Shown here in pieces: positions 17,328 to 26,527 of a DNA stretch of 64,000 nucleotides. Within the stretch, counting starts at the first letter, position 1, and each line of letters opens with the position of its first letter. The position numbers and the translations under genes are program-made. This DNA is from Ellagibacter isourolithinifaciens (GTDB taxonomy: Bacteria; Actinomycetota; Coriobacteriia; Coriobacteriales; Eggerthellaceae), in assembly GCF_008831035.1 (NCBI RefSeq), contig NZ_WAJR01000009.1, positions 36,873-100,872 on the forward strand, in the 5' to 3' direction. The notes under the pieces were generated by a model, which was not told the DNA's origin, searched no databases, and worked only from the letters and a program-made list of their open reading frames with translations.

Positions 17328-19220
17328 TTACGCGCGCGTGCGAATCTCCTCGCGCACCTTCGCGCAAAAGTCCTCAATCGTGAAGGGATGCGTCTCGTTC
17401 GTGCGGTCGCGCACGGAAATGGTGCCCTCCTCGGCCTCCTTCTCGCCCACGATCACCATATAGGGCACGCGGTCGATGGAACGCGCCTCGCGGATCTTAT
17501 AGCCAATCTTCTCGTCGCGGTTGTCCACCACGACGCGGATGCCAGCGGCCTCGATCGCGTCGGCGACCTTGTGCGCGTAATCGCGGCTCTTCTCGGACAC
17601 GGGAAGCACCTTCACCTGCATCGGCGAGAGCCACACGGGGAACTTGCCCGCGTAATGCTCGATCAGGATGCCGATGAAGCGCTCGACCGAGCCGTAGCAC
17701 ACGCGATGGAGCATGACCGGGCGCTTCTTCGAGCCATCCGCATCGGTGTATTCCAGATCGAAGTTCTGCGGCATCTGGAAGTCGAGCTGCACGGTGCCGC
17801 ACTGCCAGGTGCGTCCAAGCGAGTCGGTCAGATGGAAGTCGATCTTGGGGCCGTAGAAGGCGCCATCGCCCTCGTTGACCTCGTATTCCATACCGAGCTC
17901 CTCGAGCGCGGTCTTGAGGCCCGCCTCGGCTGCTTCCCAATCCTCGTCCGAGCCCATCGAATCCTCGGGGCGCGTGGAGAGCTCGACATGGTAGGTGAAC
18001 CCGAACTGCTGGTACACCGAGTCGATGAGCTTAACGACGCCCACGATTTCCTCGGTCAGCTGGTCGGGGCGCACGAACAGGTGCGCATCGTCCTGGTTGA
18101 AGCAGCGCACGCGGAACAGGCCATGCAGCGCGCCCTTCATCTCGTGGCGGTGCACCAGGCCGATCTCGCCCGCGCGAATGGGCAGGTCGCGATAGCTATG
18201 CGGCTTGGACGCGTACACGAGCACGCCGCCCGGGCAGTTCATCGGCTTCACGCAGTACTCTTCTTCGTCGATGACCGTCGAGTACATGTTGTCCTTGTAG
18301 TGGTCCCAGTGGCCCGACGTCTGCCACAGCTGCTTGTTCATGATCATCGGCGTGGAGATTTCCACGTAGCCGGCCTTTTTGTGGATCTCGCGCCAGTAGT
18401 CGAGCAGCGTGTTCTTCAAGATCATGCCGTTGGGCAGGAAAAACGGGAAACCCGGCGCCTCGTCGCGCATCATGAAGATGTCCATCTCGCGGCCAATGCG
18501 GCGATGATCGCGCTTCTCGGCCTCCTCGAGGTTGTGCAGGTATTCCTCGAGCTCCGACTTCTTGAAGAAGGCCGTACCGTAGAGACGCTGCAACTGCTCG
18601 CGCGTCGCGTCGCCGCGCCAATAGGCACCGGCGAGCTTCATCATCTTGAAGGCGCCGATCTTGCCGGCGGAGGGAACATGCGGGCCGGCGCACAGGTCAA
18701 CGAAGGACCCGTGGCGGTAGATCGAGATTTCCTGGTCGGTCAAATCGTCGATGTGCTCGAGCTTGAAGCGCTGGTCAGCGAAGATCTTCTTCGCCTCGTC
18801 GATGCTCACGACCTCGCGCACGAAAGGCTCGTCTGCCTTGACGATTTCGGCCATCTTCTTCTCGATGGCGCCGAAGTCGTCGGAGGAGATATTGTTAGGA
18901 AGCTCGAAATCGTAGAAGTAGCCGTCGTCGGTCGCAGGGCCGAAGGCGATCTGCGTGCCGGGATAGAGCTCCTGCACGGCTTCCGCCATGATGTGGGCGC
19001 AGGAGTGGCGCATGATGTGGAGCGCCTCAGGGCTTTTCGCGGTGATGATCTCAACGGTTGCCCCATCCGTCACGGTCGCTGTGAGGTCGACCAGTGTGCC
19101 GTCAACCTTGCCAGCCAGCGCAGCCTTCGCAAGGCCCGCGCCGATGGAAGCCGCAACGTCGGCGACGGTCGCGCCGGCAGCGAGCTCTTTTACCGAGCCA
19201 TCGGGTAGTGCAATATTCAT
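17328..19220 (-). CDS. thrS: Threonine--tRNA ligase
   Basis: A 630-residue class II aminoacyl-tRNA synthetase charging tRNA-Thr. TGS domain (1-60), editing domain with the HxxxH motif (HIMRHSCAHIMAEAV, about 70-85), catalytic core (FRVRCFNQDDAHLF, motif 2) and C-terminal anticodon-binding domain are all present. The ATG 19220 follows AAGGACTC; the frame upstream is not homologous. An 8-bp hairpin sits in the leader. A tRNA-Thr gene is at 27467. Confidence 0.97.
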   Translation of the reverse strand: MNIALPDGSVKELAAGATVADVAASIGAGLAKAALAGKVDGTLVDLTATVTDGATVEIITAKSPEALHIMRHSCAHIMAEAVQELYPGTQIAFGPATDDGYFYDFELPNNISSDDFGAIEKKMAEIVKADEPFVREVVSIDEAKKIFADQRFKLEHIDDLTDQEISIYRHGSFVDLCAGPHVPSAGKIGAFKMMKLAGAYWRGDATREQLQRLYGTAFFKKSELEEYLHNLEEAEKRDHRRIGREMDIFMMRDEAPGFPFFLPNGMILKNTLLDYWREIHKKAGYVEISTPMIMNKQLWQTSGHWDHYKDNMYSTVIDEEEYCVKPMNCPGGVLVYASKPHSYRDLPIRAGEIGLVHRHEMKGALHGLFRVRCFNQDDAHLFVRPDQLTEEIVGVVKLIDSVYQQFGFTYHVELSTRPEDSMGSDEDWEAAEAGLKTALEELGMEYEVNEGDGAFYGPKIDFHLTDSLGRTWQCGTVQLDFQMPQNFDLEYTDADGSKKRPVMLHRVCYGSVERFIGILIEHYAGKFPVWLSPMQVKVLPVSEKSRDYAHKVADAIEAAGIRVVVDNRDEKIGYKIREARSIDRVPYMVIVGEKEAEEGTISVRDRTNETHPFTIEDFCAKVREEIRTRA

Positions 19221-19237
19221 GAGAGTCCTTCCCCATG

Positions 19238-19258
19238 TCAGGCGGCCATCCCGCCTGA
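19238..19258 (-). promoter_or_regulatory. Leader hairpin before thrS
   Basis: A perfect 8-bp stem with a 5-nt loop ends 17 nt before the thrS ATG. No T-box sequence motif or terminator T-run is visible, so control, if any, would be at translation initiation. Confidence 0.35.
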
Positions 19259-19418
19259 ACCGTTGATTTCCTCGCTTGCGCAATTCGATGCACAAGCCAA
19301 ACAAACATGATAAGCGATGAAAACGCTTGCGCAACCGCAAGCACGAAACTTGCGTTAAGATAGTGCGGTTTCGGAAGGCGAAACGAAAACGAACCGTACA
19401 ACGAAGGAGCATCCGTCC

Positions 19419-20285
19419 ATGAGCGTTGAGTCTCAGGCAACCGTATGGATCACCGGCGCCGCCGGGCGCATGGGCCGCACAATCAGCGCGCGACTCGACC
19501 ACAACCGATATCGCGTCGTGACGACCGACAGGGAACTCGATATCGTCGATTTGCAACGAAGCCTCGCCTTCGCCGAGTCGGAGAGACCTTCTTTCGTGAT
19601 CAACTGCGCCGCGCTCGCAAGCCGCACCGAGGCCGAGGCCAACCCGGACCGCGCCTACCAGGTGAACGCGCTCGGCGCGCGTAACCTCGCCATAGCGAGC
19701 GCCTCCGTGGGGGCAACGCTTGTGCATCTTTCGACCGACGACCTGTTCCCCGCCACGTCCGAGCACCCCTTCAACGAGTTCGATCCGACCGACCCGCCGC
19801 ATGTTTACGGCAAGTCAAAGCTTGCTGGCGAACGGTTCGTGTGCGAGCTCAACCGCCGCCACATCATCGTGCGCTCGTCGTGGGTCTACACCGCCGAGCC
19901 CGACGACATCCTCCCTCGCGCTTTGAAGGCGAGCCGCGAAGGTCGCACCGTGTACGTGCCCGCGAACCAGTTCGCGTGCCCCACCTCTGCCGACACATTC
20001 GCGAAGGCCGTCGTGTCAGTTATGGAGTCCAATGAGTTCGGCACCTTCCATGCCGCCTGCACGGGCGTGACGAGCCGCTTCGAGTTCTTCGAACGCGCCT
20101 TCGAGCTTGTGGGAGAACCGATCGGCAACCTGCGCGGAGCGAGCAAGCCCGAGCACGGCTACCGCATCGAACTCGACAACATGATGGCGCGCCTGACGGG
20201 CGTGTTCGAGATGCCCACCTGGGAAGACGACCTGGCCGCCTTCGTCGCATGCCACGATTTGACGGCAGCAGGCAGCGAGAAATAG
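19419..20285 (+). CDS. dTDP-4-dehydrorhamnose reductase-like SDR protein
   Basis: A 288-residue extended short-chain dehydrogenase of the RmlD/RfbD type. The NADP-binding start TVWITGAAGRMGR, the STDDLF strand and the catalytic YGKSKLAGE (YxxxK) are present. RmlD makes dTDP-L-rhamnose, but no other rhamnose genes are nearby, so it may act on another nucleotide sugar or be a methionine adenosyltransferase beta-like protein. Divergent from thrS; AAGGAG lies upstream of the ATG. Confidence 0.85.
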   Translation: MSVESQATVWITGAAGRMGRTISARLDHNRYRVVTTDRELDIVDLQRSLAFAESERPSFVINCAALASRTEAEANPDRAYQVNALGARNLAIASASVGATLVHLSTDDLFPATSEHPFNEFDPTDPPHVYGKSKLAGERFVCELNRRHIIVRSSWVYTAEPDDILPRALKASREGRTVYVPANQFACPTSADTFAKAVVSVMESNEFGTFHAACTGVTSRFEFFERAFELVGEPIGNLRGASKPEHGYRIELDNMMARLTGVFEMPTWEDDLAAFVACHDLTAAGSEK

Positions 20286-20333
20286 GCAGTTCGCCCGGCC
20301 CCGCGCCGTAGATCTTTGACGTCGGGGACTCCG

Positions 20334-21779
20334 CTACTCCTTCGCGACCCAGTTCTCACGGCCTTGCTTGTACACGCGCACGCCCTCGACGTCGGCGAGG
20401 TAACCTGCAAGATGCGGATACCCGAGTTCGCGGACTTTGAAGGACTTGAAGCGCGTGCGCACGCGCTTCGAAAGCTCAGCAACGGCCATGCCGTTCTTGC
20501 CCGACGCCGTCACTTCCGCGCGAATGAAGTCATCAGGGGCCGTAGGAGCCGCAGGAGCCTTACGCGAACGGCTGCGGCGGCGTTTCACAGGCGCCTGAGA
20601 CTTGCTGTCTTCGCTGGAATCGCTTGCCGCCTGCTCCTGGTCCTTGCCGGCACGGTTCGCCTCGTCGGCTGCCGCAACTTGAGCCTCGGCCTCTTCGGCC
20701 TGCGAGGCGCCAGTCTCATCGGAAACAACCTCCTGCCCCCCTGCGGGCGAATCGCTGGACTCACCCCGCTGATCGGCCGATACCGTCTGCGACTCAGCAG
20801 TCTCGGAGGTTGCCTCCCGCTGCCCGTCGATTGTCTCATCAGCCTTCGTATCGGCAGATTCACCCTGCTCAACGCTAGAAACCTTGGAGGATTTACGGCG
20901 ACGGCGGCTGCGGCGGCGCGACTTCGAGCTGTGCGAGGACGCATCCTCACCACCCTCGCTCTCCGAATCCTCGGAAGCGCACGCAGTTTCAGCTTGCTCG
21001 CCCGCTTGCTCGCCAACGCCCTCGGAATCAGAATGCCTCTCAGCCGCCGCGCGCTCATGCTCGGCGCCTTCCGCAAGCTCGACCCGCACGTTCGAGCCGT
21101 CCTTGCGAATGGTGACGCTCTTGAACTCGCCGAGAAGCTTCGAGAGCAGGTTTGTCCCGAACGAGCGCACGTCGAAGTCGGGGTAACGCTTGAGCAGGCG
21201 GCTTCCCACCTCGCCCAAACCCGTCGACTTCCCGTTGTTCTGGTTGTCGGTGATGATGTCGACGACTGCGCGCTCGACTTCCTCGATGGTCAGGCTCGAT
21301 GAGGAGCCGTTCGCCTTGTCGCGGCGTGCCTCGCCGATGAGCAGCTCAAGCGTGGTGAAAATGTCGCACGCCTTGCGAAACGGCGTGGGCGTTTTCTTCT
21401 CGCCCATCCCGATCACCGTGAGGCCGCTCTCGCGGATACGGCTCGCCAGGCGCGTAAAATCGCTGTCGCTCGACACGAGGCAGAAGCCCTCGACCGAGTT
21501 CGTATAGAGGATGTCCATCGCGTCGATGATCATGGCCGAGTCGGTGGCGTTCTTGCCGACGGTGTAGCTGAACTGCTGAATCGGCGTGATGGAATTGTCG
21601 AGCAGCACGTCTTTCCACTTGGCATGCAGGGTGCTCGTCCAGTCGCCGTAAATGCGCTTGTAGGTGATGGTACCGTATTTCGAAAGCTCGTCGAGAATGG
21701 GCTTGATGTACTTCGATGAGACGTTGTCCGCGTCGATAAGCAGCGCAAAGCGCTTGTCAAATGAGGGTTTTTGTTCCAC
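20334..21779 (-). CDS. NYN domain protein with two OST-HTH/LOTUS domains
   Basis: A 481-residue predicted RNA-binding or RNase protein. The NYN (PIN-like) domain covers about residues 8-150 with acidic residues in LIDADN and SSDSDF that could bind metal. An OST-HTH/LOTUS domain lies at about 160-235, then a disordered Ser/Glu/Ala-rich stretch of about 170 residues, then a second OST-HTH-like domain at the C-terminus (about 415-481). The GTG start at 21779 is preceded by AAAAGGAG. The layout resembles eukaryotic MARF1/limkain proteins. The cellular target is unknown. Confidence 0.85.
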   Translation of the reverse strand: MEQKPSFDKRFALLIDADNVSSKYIKPILDELSKYGTITYKRIYGDWTSTLHAKWKDVLLDNSITPIQQFSYTVGKNATDSAMIIDAMDILYTNSVEGFCLVSSDSDFTRLASRIRESGLTVIGMGEKKTPTPFRKACDIFTTLELLIGEARRDKANGSSSSLTIEEVERAVVDIITDNQNNGKSTGLGEVGSRLLKRYPDFDVRSFGTNLLSKLLGEFKSVTIRKDGSNVRVELAEGAEHERAAAERHSDSEGVGEQAGEQAETACASEDSESEGGEDASSHSSKSRRRSRRRRKSSKVSSVEQGESADTKADETIDGQREATSETAESQTVSADQRGESSDSPAGGQEVVSDETGASQAEEAEAQVAAADEANRAGKDQEQAASDSSEDSKSQAPVKRRRSRSRKAPAAPTAPDDFIRAEVTASGKNGMAVAELSKRVRTRFKSFKVRELGYPHLAGYLADVEGVRVYKQGRENWVAKE

Positions 21780-21928
21780 AGGTTCTCCTTTTGCGGCGCC
21801 CGAGAAGAGGCGCTCATTGTTCGCCCCCATGATACAACAGCACTCCCATCACCGCATTATCCTCACAAAGCGCACGAGCAGGCCGCGGCGAGCGAAAGCG
21901 GGACGACCCTTCCGCGACGCGGAGGACG

Positions 21929-23260
21929 CTAGACATAACCGTAGTGGTTGCGCAGGCCGACGAGAAAACCGCCGGTAAGAAACATCGACGCGATCTCGGC
22001 GACCACGATGGAAAGCCAGATGCCGTCGACGCCGATGATCGCAGGCAAAAACATCACCGCCGCGCACTCGAACACGAGCGTGCGCAAAAACGATATGAGC
22101 GCCGAGACGAGACCGTTGTTGAGCGCCGTGAAGAACGCCGAGCCGAAAATGCTCACGCCCACGAAGATGAACGCGAGCGAATACTCGCCGAGGGCGGCGA
22201 CGGTCATCTCGCACAGGGCAGGGTCGTATCCCACGAACACCGCCGCGAGCGGGTGCGCAAAGAGATGAGTCAGCACGGTGATCAGCACGCCACCCGTCAC
22301 CATCACGCCAAGGCAGGTGCGGAACAAGCCCTTGAGCTCGGCGGAATTCTTCGCACCGTAGTGGTAACTGATGATGGGCGAGGATCCGACTGTAAATCCC
22401 ATGAGAAGCGACACCGCAATCCAAGCGACGTACTGGATAACGCCGTAAATTGCGACGCCATCAGGCCCGATATAAGCCATCAGCTGGAAGTTGTAGACCA
22501 TCGACACGAGCGACATGGAAAGGTTCGAGACAAGCTCCGATGAGCCGTTCACGCAGACGCGCCCCAAAGCCCGCACGTCGATAAGCGGGCGACCCAGGCG
22601 CAGCGTGCTCGAGTTTGGCCGCGCGAAATAGAGGAACGGGATCGCACCGCCAAGGACCTCGCTTATCGCTGTCGCCAGGGCAGCGCCCGCCAGGCCCCAC
22701 TGGAACACGATGATGAACAGGGCGTCGAGCGCGATGTTGGCGACGCCGGCAACCACCATGACGCAAAGCCCCACCTTGGGCTTGCCCGCAGCGGTCAACA
22801 GGCTCTGGAAGGTTTCCTGCAACATGAAGAAAGGAAGCGAGAACGCCAGGATGCTGCCGTAAACGACACATTCCTCAAGCAGCGATCCTTCGGCCCCCAA
22901 CGCACCGGCGACAGACCCTACGGCCACGAACACCACGACCCCGCATGCGATGCCCACGATGAGCGTCGCGTACACGATAAGTGAGAACAGCCCGCGAGCA
23001 CGCTTGTCATCGCCCTCCCCCAACGTTTTGGCGACGAGAGCCGTACCGCCCGTTCCGAACATGTACCCGAGCGCACCGAGCATCATGAACAGCGGATAGA
23101 CAAGATTTAAGGCAGCGAAGGATTCCTTGCCGACGAAGTTCGACACGAACAGACCGTCGATCACGCCGTAGATCGAGGTGAAAAGCATCATTGCGCAAGT
23201 TGGAGCGGTGAAACGCGCGAGCCGCCCGAGCGTGAAATGGTCGGAAATCCGGATCGCCAT
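21929..23260 (-). CDS. MATE family multidrug efflux transporter
   Basis: A 443-residue membrane protein with 12 predicted spans and the two-fold MatE arrangement, resembling the MepA/NorM drug:cation antiporters. It begins 3 nt after the stop of the marR-family gene, with AAGGTG as ribosome binding site, so the two are one operon behind the palindromic operator at 24074-24116. Substrate unknown; regulation by the upstream MarR protein is strongly suggested by layout. Confidence 0.92.
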   Translation of the reverse strand: MAIRISDHFTLGRLARFTAPTCAMMLFTSIYGVIDGLFVSNFVGKESFAALNLVYPLFMMLGALGYMFGTGGTALVAKTLGEGDDKRARGLFSLIVYATLIVGIACGVVVFVAVGSVAGALGAEGSLLEECVVYGSILAFSLPFFMLQETFQSLLTAAGKPKVGLCVMVVAGVANIALDALFIIVFQWGLAGAALATAISEVLGGAIPFLYFARPNSSTLRLGRPLIDVRALGRVCVNGSSELVSNLSMSLVSMVYNFQLMAYIGPDGVAIYGVIQYVAWIAVSLLMGFTVGSSPIISYHYGAKNSAELKGLFRTCLGVMVTGGVLITVLTHLFAHPLAAVFVGYDPALCEMTVAALGEYSLAFIFVGVSIFGSAFFTALNNGLVSALISFLRTLVFECAAVMFLPAIIGVDGIWLSIVVAEIASMFLTGGFLVGLRNHYGYV

Positions 23261-23263
23261 GGC

Positions 23264-24061
23264 TTATTGCACCTTCTTATTCGGAGAGGAAAGACACCCG
23301 CCCGGGGGCGCACCCTCGCCCTCCCCGCCGCGCTTGGCAGCCCCGTCGTTTCGAGGTGCGGAAGCGTCGCCTTGCGCTGCAGCCTTGACTCCTCGGAGCG
23401 CAGCTTCGCCAGCCAGAAGCGCGGCCTTGCTGCTTTGCGAGGTCAGGAGCACCCCAGGGATATCCGCGAAATGCGAGCGCAGAGCATCGGTGTAGCGCCG
23501 TCCGAGGAGAAGCGCCAGTTCGAGCTCCCTGTCGTCGAATTCCCTCAGCGCCGCAAGCTCTGCCTCGATCATAGGGACGATGGTACGCTCGGCGAGCTCA
23601 AGGCCCACCGGAGTCAGATGCGCGAGCAGACCGCGACGGCCCGGACCACTCTTGAGCACGACCACACCCTCGCGTTCGAGCTTGTGGATGGAGCTGTTCA
23701 CCGTTTGCTTGCCGATACACATCTGCACGCAAATGTCATGCTGAGAGATGCCCTTTTCGCCCGCAAGATAGATAGCGTATAGGATATTGAACGCGCTTTC
23801 GGAGATTCCAAACGATGCCGCAACGTCGCGATAGAGCTGGTTCTGCTCACGCCAAAAACTATCGAGCGCCTCGTAGGCGCGCGCGATATTGCCTGGGACA
23901 GAAGCGCCCGTCGGGCAACTTGGGCCCTCCGCGTCCGCCGAACTTGCGACGTTTGCCGCGCCGCTGGAAACCGCCGCATCCGCCATGTTCGCGCCCACCT
24001 TGCCCGGCGCGCACGTGCCGTTTGCCTCATTCGCGTCGGACGCCGTATTCCCTTTTCTCAT
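23264..24061 (-). CDS. MarR family transcriptional regulator
   Basis: A winged helix-turn-helix repressor. The MarR domain covers about residues 60-195 (ISQHDICVQMCIGKQTVNSS recognition region, then GPGRRGLLAHLT wing). Unusually it has an Ala/Ser-rich N-terminal extension of about 55 residues and a C-terminal low-complexity tail of about 60. ATG 24061 abuts AAAGG with no spacer, so ATG 23986 (AAGGTGGG upstream) may be the real start, or the message may be leaderless. It precedes a MATE pump gene and has a palindromic site over its own promoter, as in mepR-mepA. Confidence 0.88.
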   Translation of the reverse strand: MRKGNTASDANEANGTCAPGKVGANMADAAVSSGAANVASSADAEGPSCPTGASVPGNIARAYEALDSFWREQNQLYRDVAASFGISESAFNILYAIYLAGEKGISQHDICVQMCIGKQTVNSSIHKLEREGVVVLKSGPGRRGLLAHLTPVGLELAERTIVPMIEAELAALREFDDRELELALLLGRRYTDALRSHFADIPGVLLTSQSSKAALLAGEAALRGVKAAAQGDASAPRNDGAAKRGGEGEGAPPGGCLSSPNKKVQ

Positions 24062-24073
24062 CCTTGTCCTTTG

Positions 24074-24116
24074 GTCCGATTTCGTACTTTCATGGTACTG
24101 TAGTACGAAATCGGAC
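24074..24116. promoter_or_regulatory. Palindromic operator of the marR-MATE operon
   Basis: Perfect 15-bp inverted arms (24074-24088 and 24102-24116, GTCCGATTTCGTACT) with a 13-bp spacer lie 13 bp upstream of the marR ATG. Size and position fit a MarR dimer site blocking its own promoter. Direct observation of the repeat; the bound protein is inferred. Confidence 0.8.
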
Positions 24117-24259
24117 TTACGAGAATGCCGCGCATGCAATATGCACAACTAATGCTCGCCTTCTCGGGCGAGAAACGCAAGAAGGCATATTTATAAGGAA
24201 CCTTTATAACCCAAAACTGCAAGTCAGTGCTCTGTCGTTCAATTAATTAGGACTCTAGA

Positions 24260-24431
24260 TGTACAAGAATGACGATAATTTGCAAAACAAGAAATAGCCT
24301 CGCGGCGCATTCCCTCACTTCGTCGCCCCAATTAGCGGAATGCGCAGAGATATTCCCCGCTTTGCTAGACTTTGGGGAATATTTTAATTAGTGGCCATAC
24401 TATAGTTGAAAATTATCGTCGTTTTTGTACA
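24260..24431. repeat. MITE-like element with 22-bp terminal inverted repeats
   Basis: Terminal arms 24260-24281 and 24410-24431 match at 20 of 22 positions and both end in TGTACA. Inside are two perfect 9-bp stems (GCGCATTCC at 24304-24312 with its complement near 24335-24343; ATATTCCCC near 24351 with its complement at 24376-24384). The block is far more AT-rich than its surroundings and has no ORF. No target duplication is obvious. The whole 24117-24472 gap holds no gene. Confidence 0.55.
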
Positions 24432-24472
24432 CAACCCCACCGCACGCCCGTCAGCGCACCGCGCGGCACTCG

Positions 24473-25618
24473 CTAGCTCGCTCGGTGCGCAATACTCTCC
24501 ACTGCCTCAAGCGCGGCGTCAACCTCAGCCTGCGTGTTGAAGCTGGAGAAACTCGCGCGCACGACGCCCTGCTCAGCCGTGCCGAGCGCCTTGTGCATAA
24601 GCGGCGCGCAGTGGGCACCGGGGCGCGTGCAAATCCCGAAATCAGCGTCGAGCCGCGCGGAGACCTCGCCCGAATCGGCATCGCCGATGTTGAAGGCGAC
24701 GATCCCCGAGCGCCCAAAGCTCGCATGCCCGCCGTACACCACGATCCCGGGAACGCTCGCCAACCCGCGCTCGAAGCGCTCGACAAGCCCCGCCACCTGG
24801 GCAGCAATCGCAGCTGGCGCTTTCTGCGCCACGTATTCCACGCCGGCGGCAAGCCCCGCCAAGCCATGCGCGTTTTCCGTTCCCGCCTCAAGCGCCTCGG
24901 GCATGAACGACGGTTGACGCTCATCGAAGCTGTGTACTCCCGACCCGCCCTCGAGAAGCGGCACTACCTCAAGCCCCTCACGCACGATGAGCCCGCCTGT
25001 CCCCTGCGGGCCGTAGAGGCTTTTGTGCCCAGTGAAGCAAAGCACGTCCACCCCGAGCGCCGCCATATCGACCGGCATCGCGCCCGCCGTCTGCGCCGCA
25101 TCCAGAACGAACAGCGCACCCGCGTCGTGAGCCATCGAAGCCATGCGCACAACATCGTACACATCGCCCGTCACATTCGACGCGTGCGTGGCGGCGACCA
25201 GGTTCGCACCTCCTTCAAGCGCGCGCTCGTAGGATTCCCAATCAAGCGACCCATCAGGGAGAATGCGGGCAACCTCCACCTGTACCCCACGCAGATCGCG
25301 GGCGCGGAAGAGCGGCCGCAGCACCGAGTTGTGCGACGCAGCCGTGGTGACAGCGTGTCCCTCATCTGGCAAAAGACCGGCAAGAGCGATGTTGAGCGCC
25401 ATCGTGGCGTTCATGGCGAACGACACGCGGGAAGCGTCCTGTGCGCCGAGCAACCCCGCCACGGCCGAGCGCGCCTCGAACACCGCCATGCTCGCCGCGA
25501 ACGCCGCCGCATGCGAGCCGCGCCCCGGACCGCCAAACGAGCTGATCGCGTCCGCCACCGCGCAAGCCACACCGCCGGGTTTCTTAAGCGTCGTCGCCGC
25601 ATTGTCGAGGTAAATCAC
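24473..25618 (-). CDS. Cysteine desulfurase family aminotransferase class V
   Basis: A 381-residue PLP enzyme starting VIYLDNAATTLKKP, the usual beginning of NifS/SufS-like proteins. The PLP lysine lies in FTGHKSLYGPQGTGG and the C-terminal cysteine in RPGAHCAPLMHK, as in the EF2568-type subgroup of cysteine desulfurases. It would release sulfur from cysteine (or selenocysteine). GTG 25618 is preceded by AAAGG; an ATG at 25696 is possible. Sequence further upstream in this frame is antisense to pyrE and not coding. Confidence 0.88.
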   Translation of the reverse strand: MIYLDNAATTLKKPGGVACAVADAISSFGGPGRGSHAAAFAASMAVFEARSAVAGLLGAQDASRVSFAMNATMALNIALAGLLPDEGHAVTTAASHNSVLRPLFRARDLRGVQVEVARILPDGSLDWESYERALEGGANLVAATHASNVTGDVYDVVRMASMAHDAGALFVLDAAQTAGAMPVDMAALGVDVLCFTGHKSLYGPQGTGGLIVREGLEVVPLLEGGSGVHSFDERQPSFMPEALEAGTENAHGLAGLAAGVEYVAQKAPAAIAAQVAGLVERFERGLASVPGIVVYGGHASFGRSGIVAFNIGDADSGEVSARLDADFGICTRPGAHCAPLMHKALGTAEQGVVRASFSSFNTQAEVDAALEAVESIAHRAS

Positions 25619-25747
25619 GTGAGCGCCTTTCGGGAAATCTGCCCGCAGGCGAGCAGTACCCACCGCAAGCGTCGAGTTCTTGTATAGTGGAATCATACCG
25701 CGAAAACGACTCGCGCGACCACGCGCACAACAGGGAAAGGACGCCCC

Positions 25748-26428
25748 ATGGAGCAGTACAAGCAAGAGTTCATCGAGTTCATGGTCGAAAGCCATGTGCT
25801 CAAGTTCGGCGAGTTCACGTTGAAAAGCGGCCGCAAGTCCCCGTTTTTCATGAACGCGGGCGCCTATGTGACGGGCGACCAGCTGCATCGTCTGGGGCTC
25901 TACTACGCGCGCGCGATCCACGACAACTTCGGACTCGACTTCGACGTCGTGTTCGGCCCCGCGTACAAGGGTATCCCCCTGTCGGTCGTGACGGCGATGG
26001 GACTTCACGAGCTCTACGGCAAAGAGGTGAAGTACTGCTCGAATCGCAAGGAAGCGAAAGACCACGGCGAGGGCGGCAACCTGCTCGGGCACGTGCTCGA
26101 GGACGGCGACCGCGTTGTCATGGTGGAAGACGTCACCACGTCGGGCAAGTCGATCGACGAGACCTACCCCCTCATCACCGGCGCCGCGAATATCGAGGTC
26201 AAAGGCCTTATGGTCTCGCTCAACCGCATGGAGGTTGGAAAAGGCGGCGTGAAGTGCGCCTGCGACGAGGTGTCGGAGAAGTACGGCTTCCCCACGGCGA
26301 GCATCGTGAACATGGCCGAAGTGACCGAGTACCTCTACAACCGCGAGGTGCAGGGTGAGGTCCTCATCAACGACGACATCAAGGCTGCTATCGACGCATA
26401 TTACGAAGAATGGGGCGCGAAGGAATAG
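25748..26428 (+). CDS. pyrE: Orotate phosphoribosyltransferase
   Basis: A 226-residue enzyme making OMP from orotate and PRPP in pyrimidine synthesis. The PRPP-binding motif VVMVEDVTTSGKS is intact, as are GRKSPFFMNAG and GPAYKGIPL. Stand-alone: no other pyr genes nearby. It is divergent from the cysteine desulfurase gene. Confidence 0.96.
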   Translation: MEQYKQEFIEFMVESHVLKFGEFTLKSGRKSPFFMNAGAYVTGDQLHRLGLYYARAIHDNFGLDFDVVFGPAYKGIPLSVVTAMGLHELYGKEVKYCSNRKEAKDHGEGGNLLGHVLEDGDRVVMVEDVTTSGKSIDETYPLITGAANIEVKGLMVSLNRMEVGKGGVKCACDEVSEKYGFPTASIVNMAEVTEYLYNREVQGEVLINDDIKAAIDAYYEEWGAKE

Positions 26429-26446
26429 CGCAACCACTTAATTAAG

Positions 26447-26492
26447 CGGGCGAGAAGGCGCCGGGGCACGCCAAGCCGCACCTCCTCGCCCG
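26447..26492 (+). terminator. Possible terminator after pyrE
   Basis: An 8-bp stem (CGGGCGAG with CTCGCCCG) with a long loop 20 nt past the pyrE stop. No T-run follows, so it may be a weak or Rho-assisted terminator. Confidence 0.35.
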
Positions 26493-26527
26493 ACCCAGCC
26501 AATCGGCACCTCTCGCCCGGTGCCTCG

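Noticed and set aside
16830..19208. 792-codon open frame on the plus strand opposite thrS
   Set aside because: Exact antisense shadow of thrS in a high-GC genome; product is His/Arg/Val-biased with no domain.
19221..19802. Upstream extension of the thrS frame and possible T-box leader
   Set aside because: Residues are not ThrRS-like, and no T-box or specifier motif was seen before the short hairpin.
25619..26437. Upstream extension of the cysteine desulfurase frame
   Set aside because: This part is antisense to pyrE; the conserved protein starts at VIYLDNAATT.
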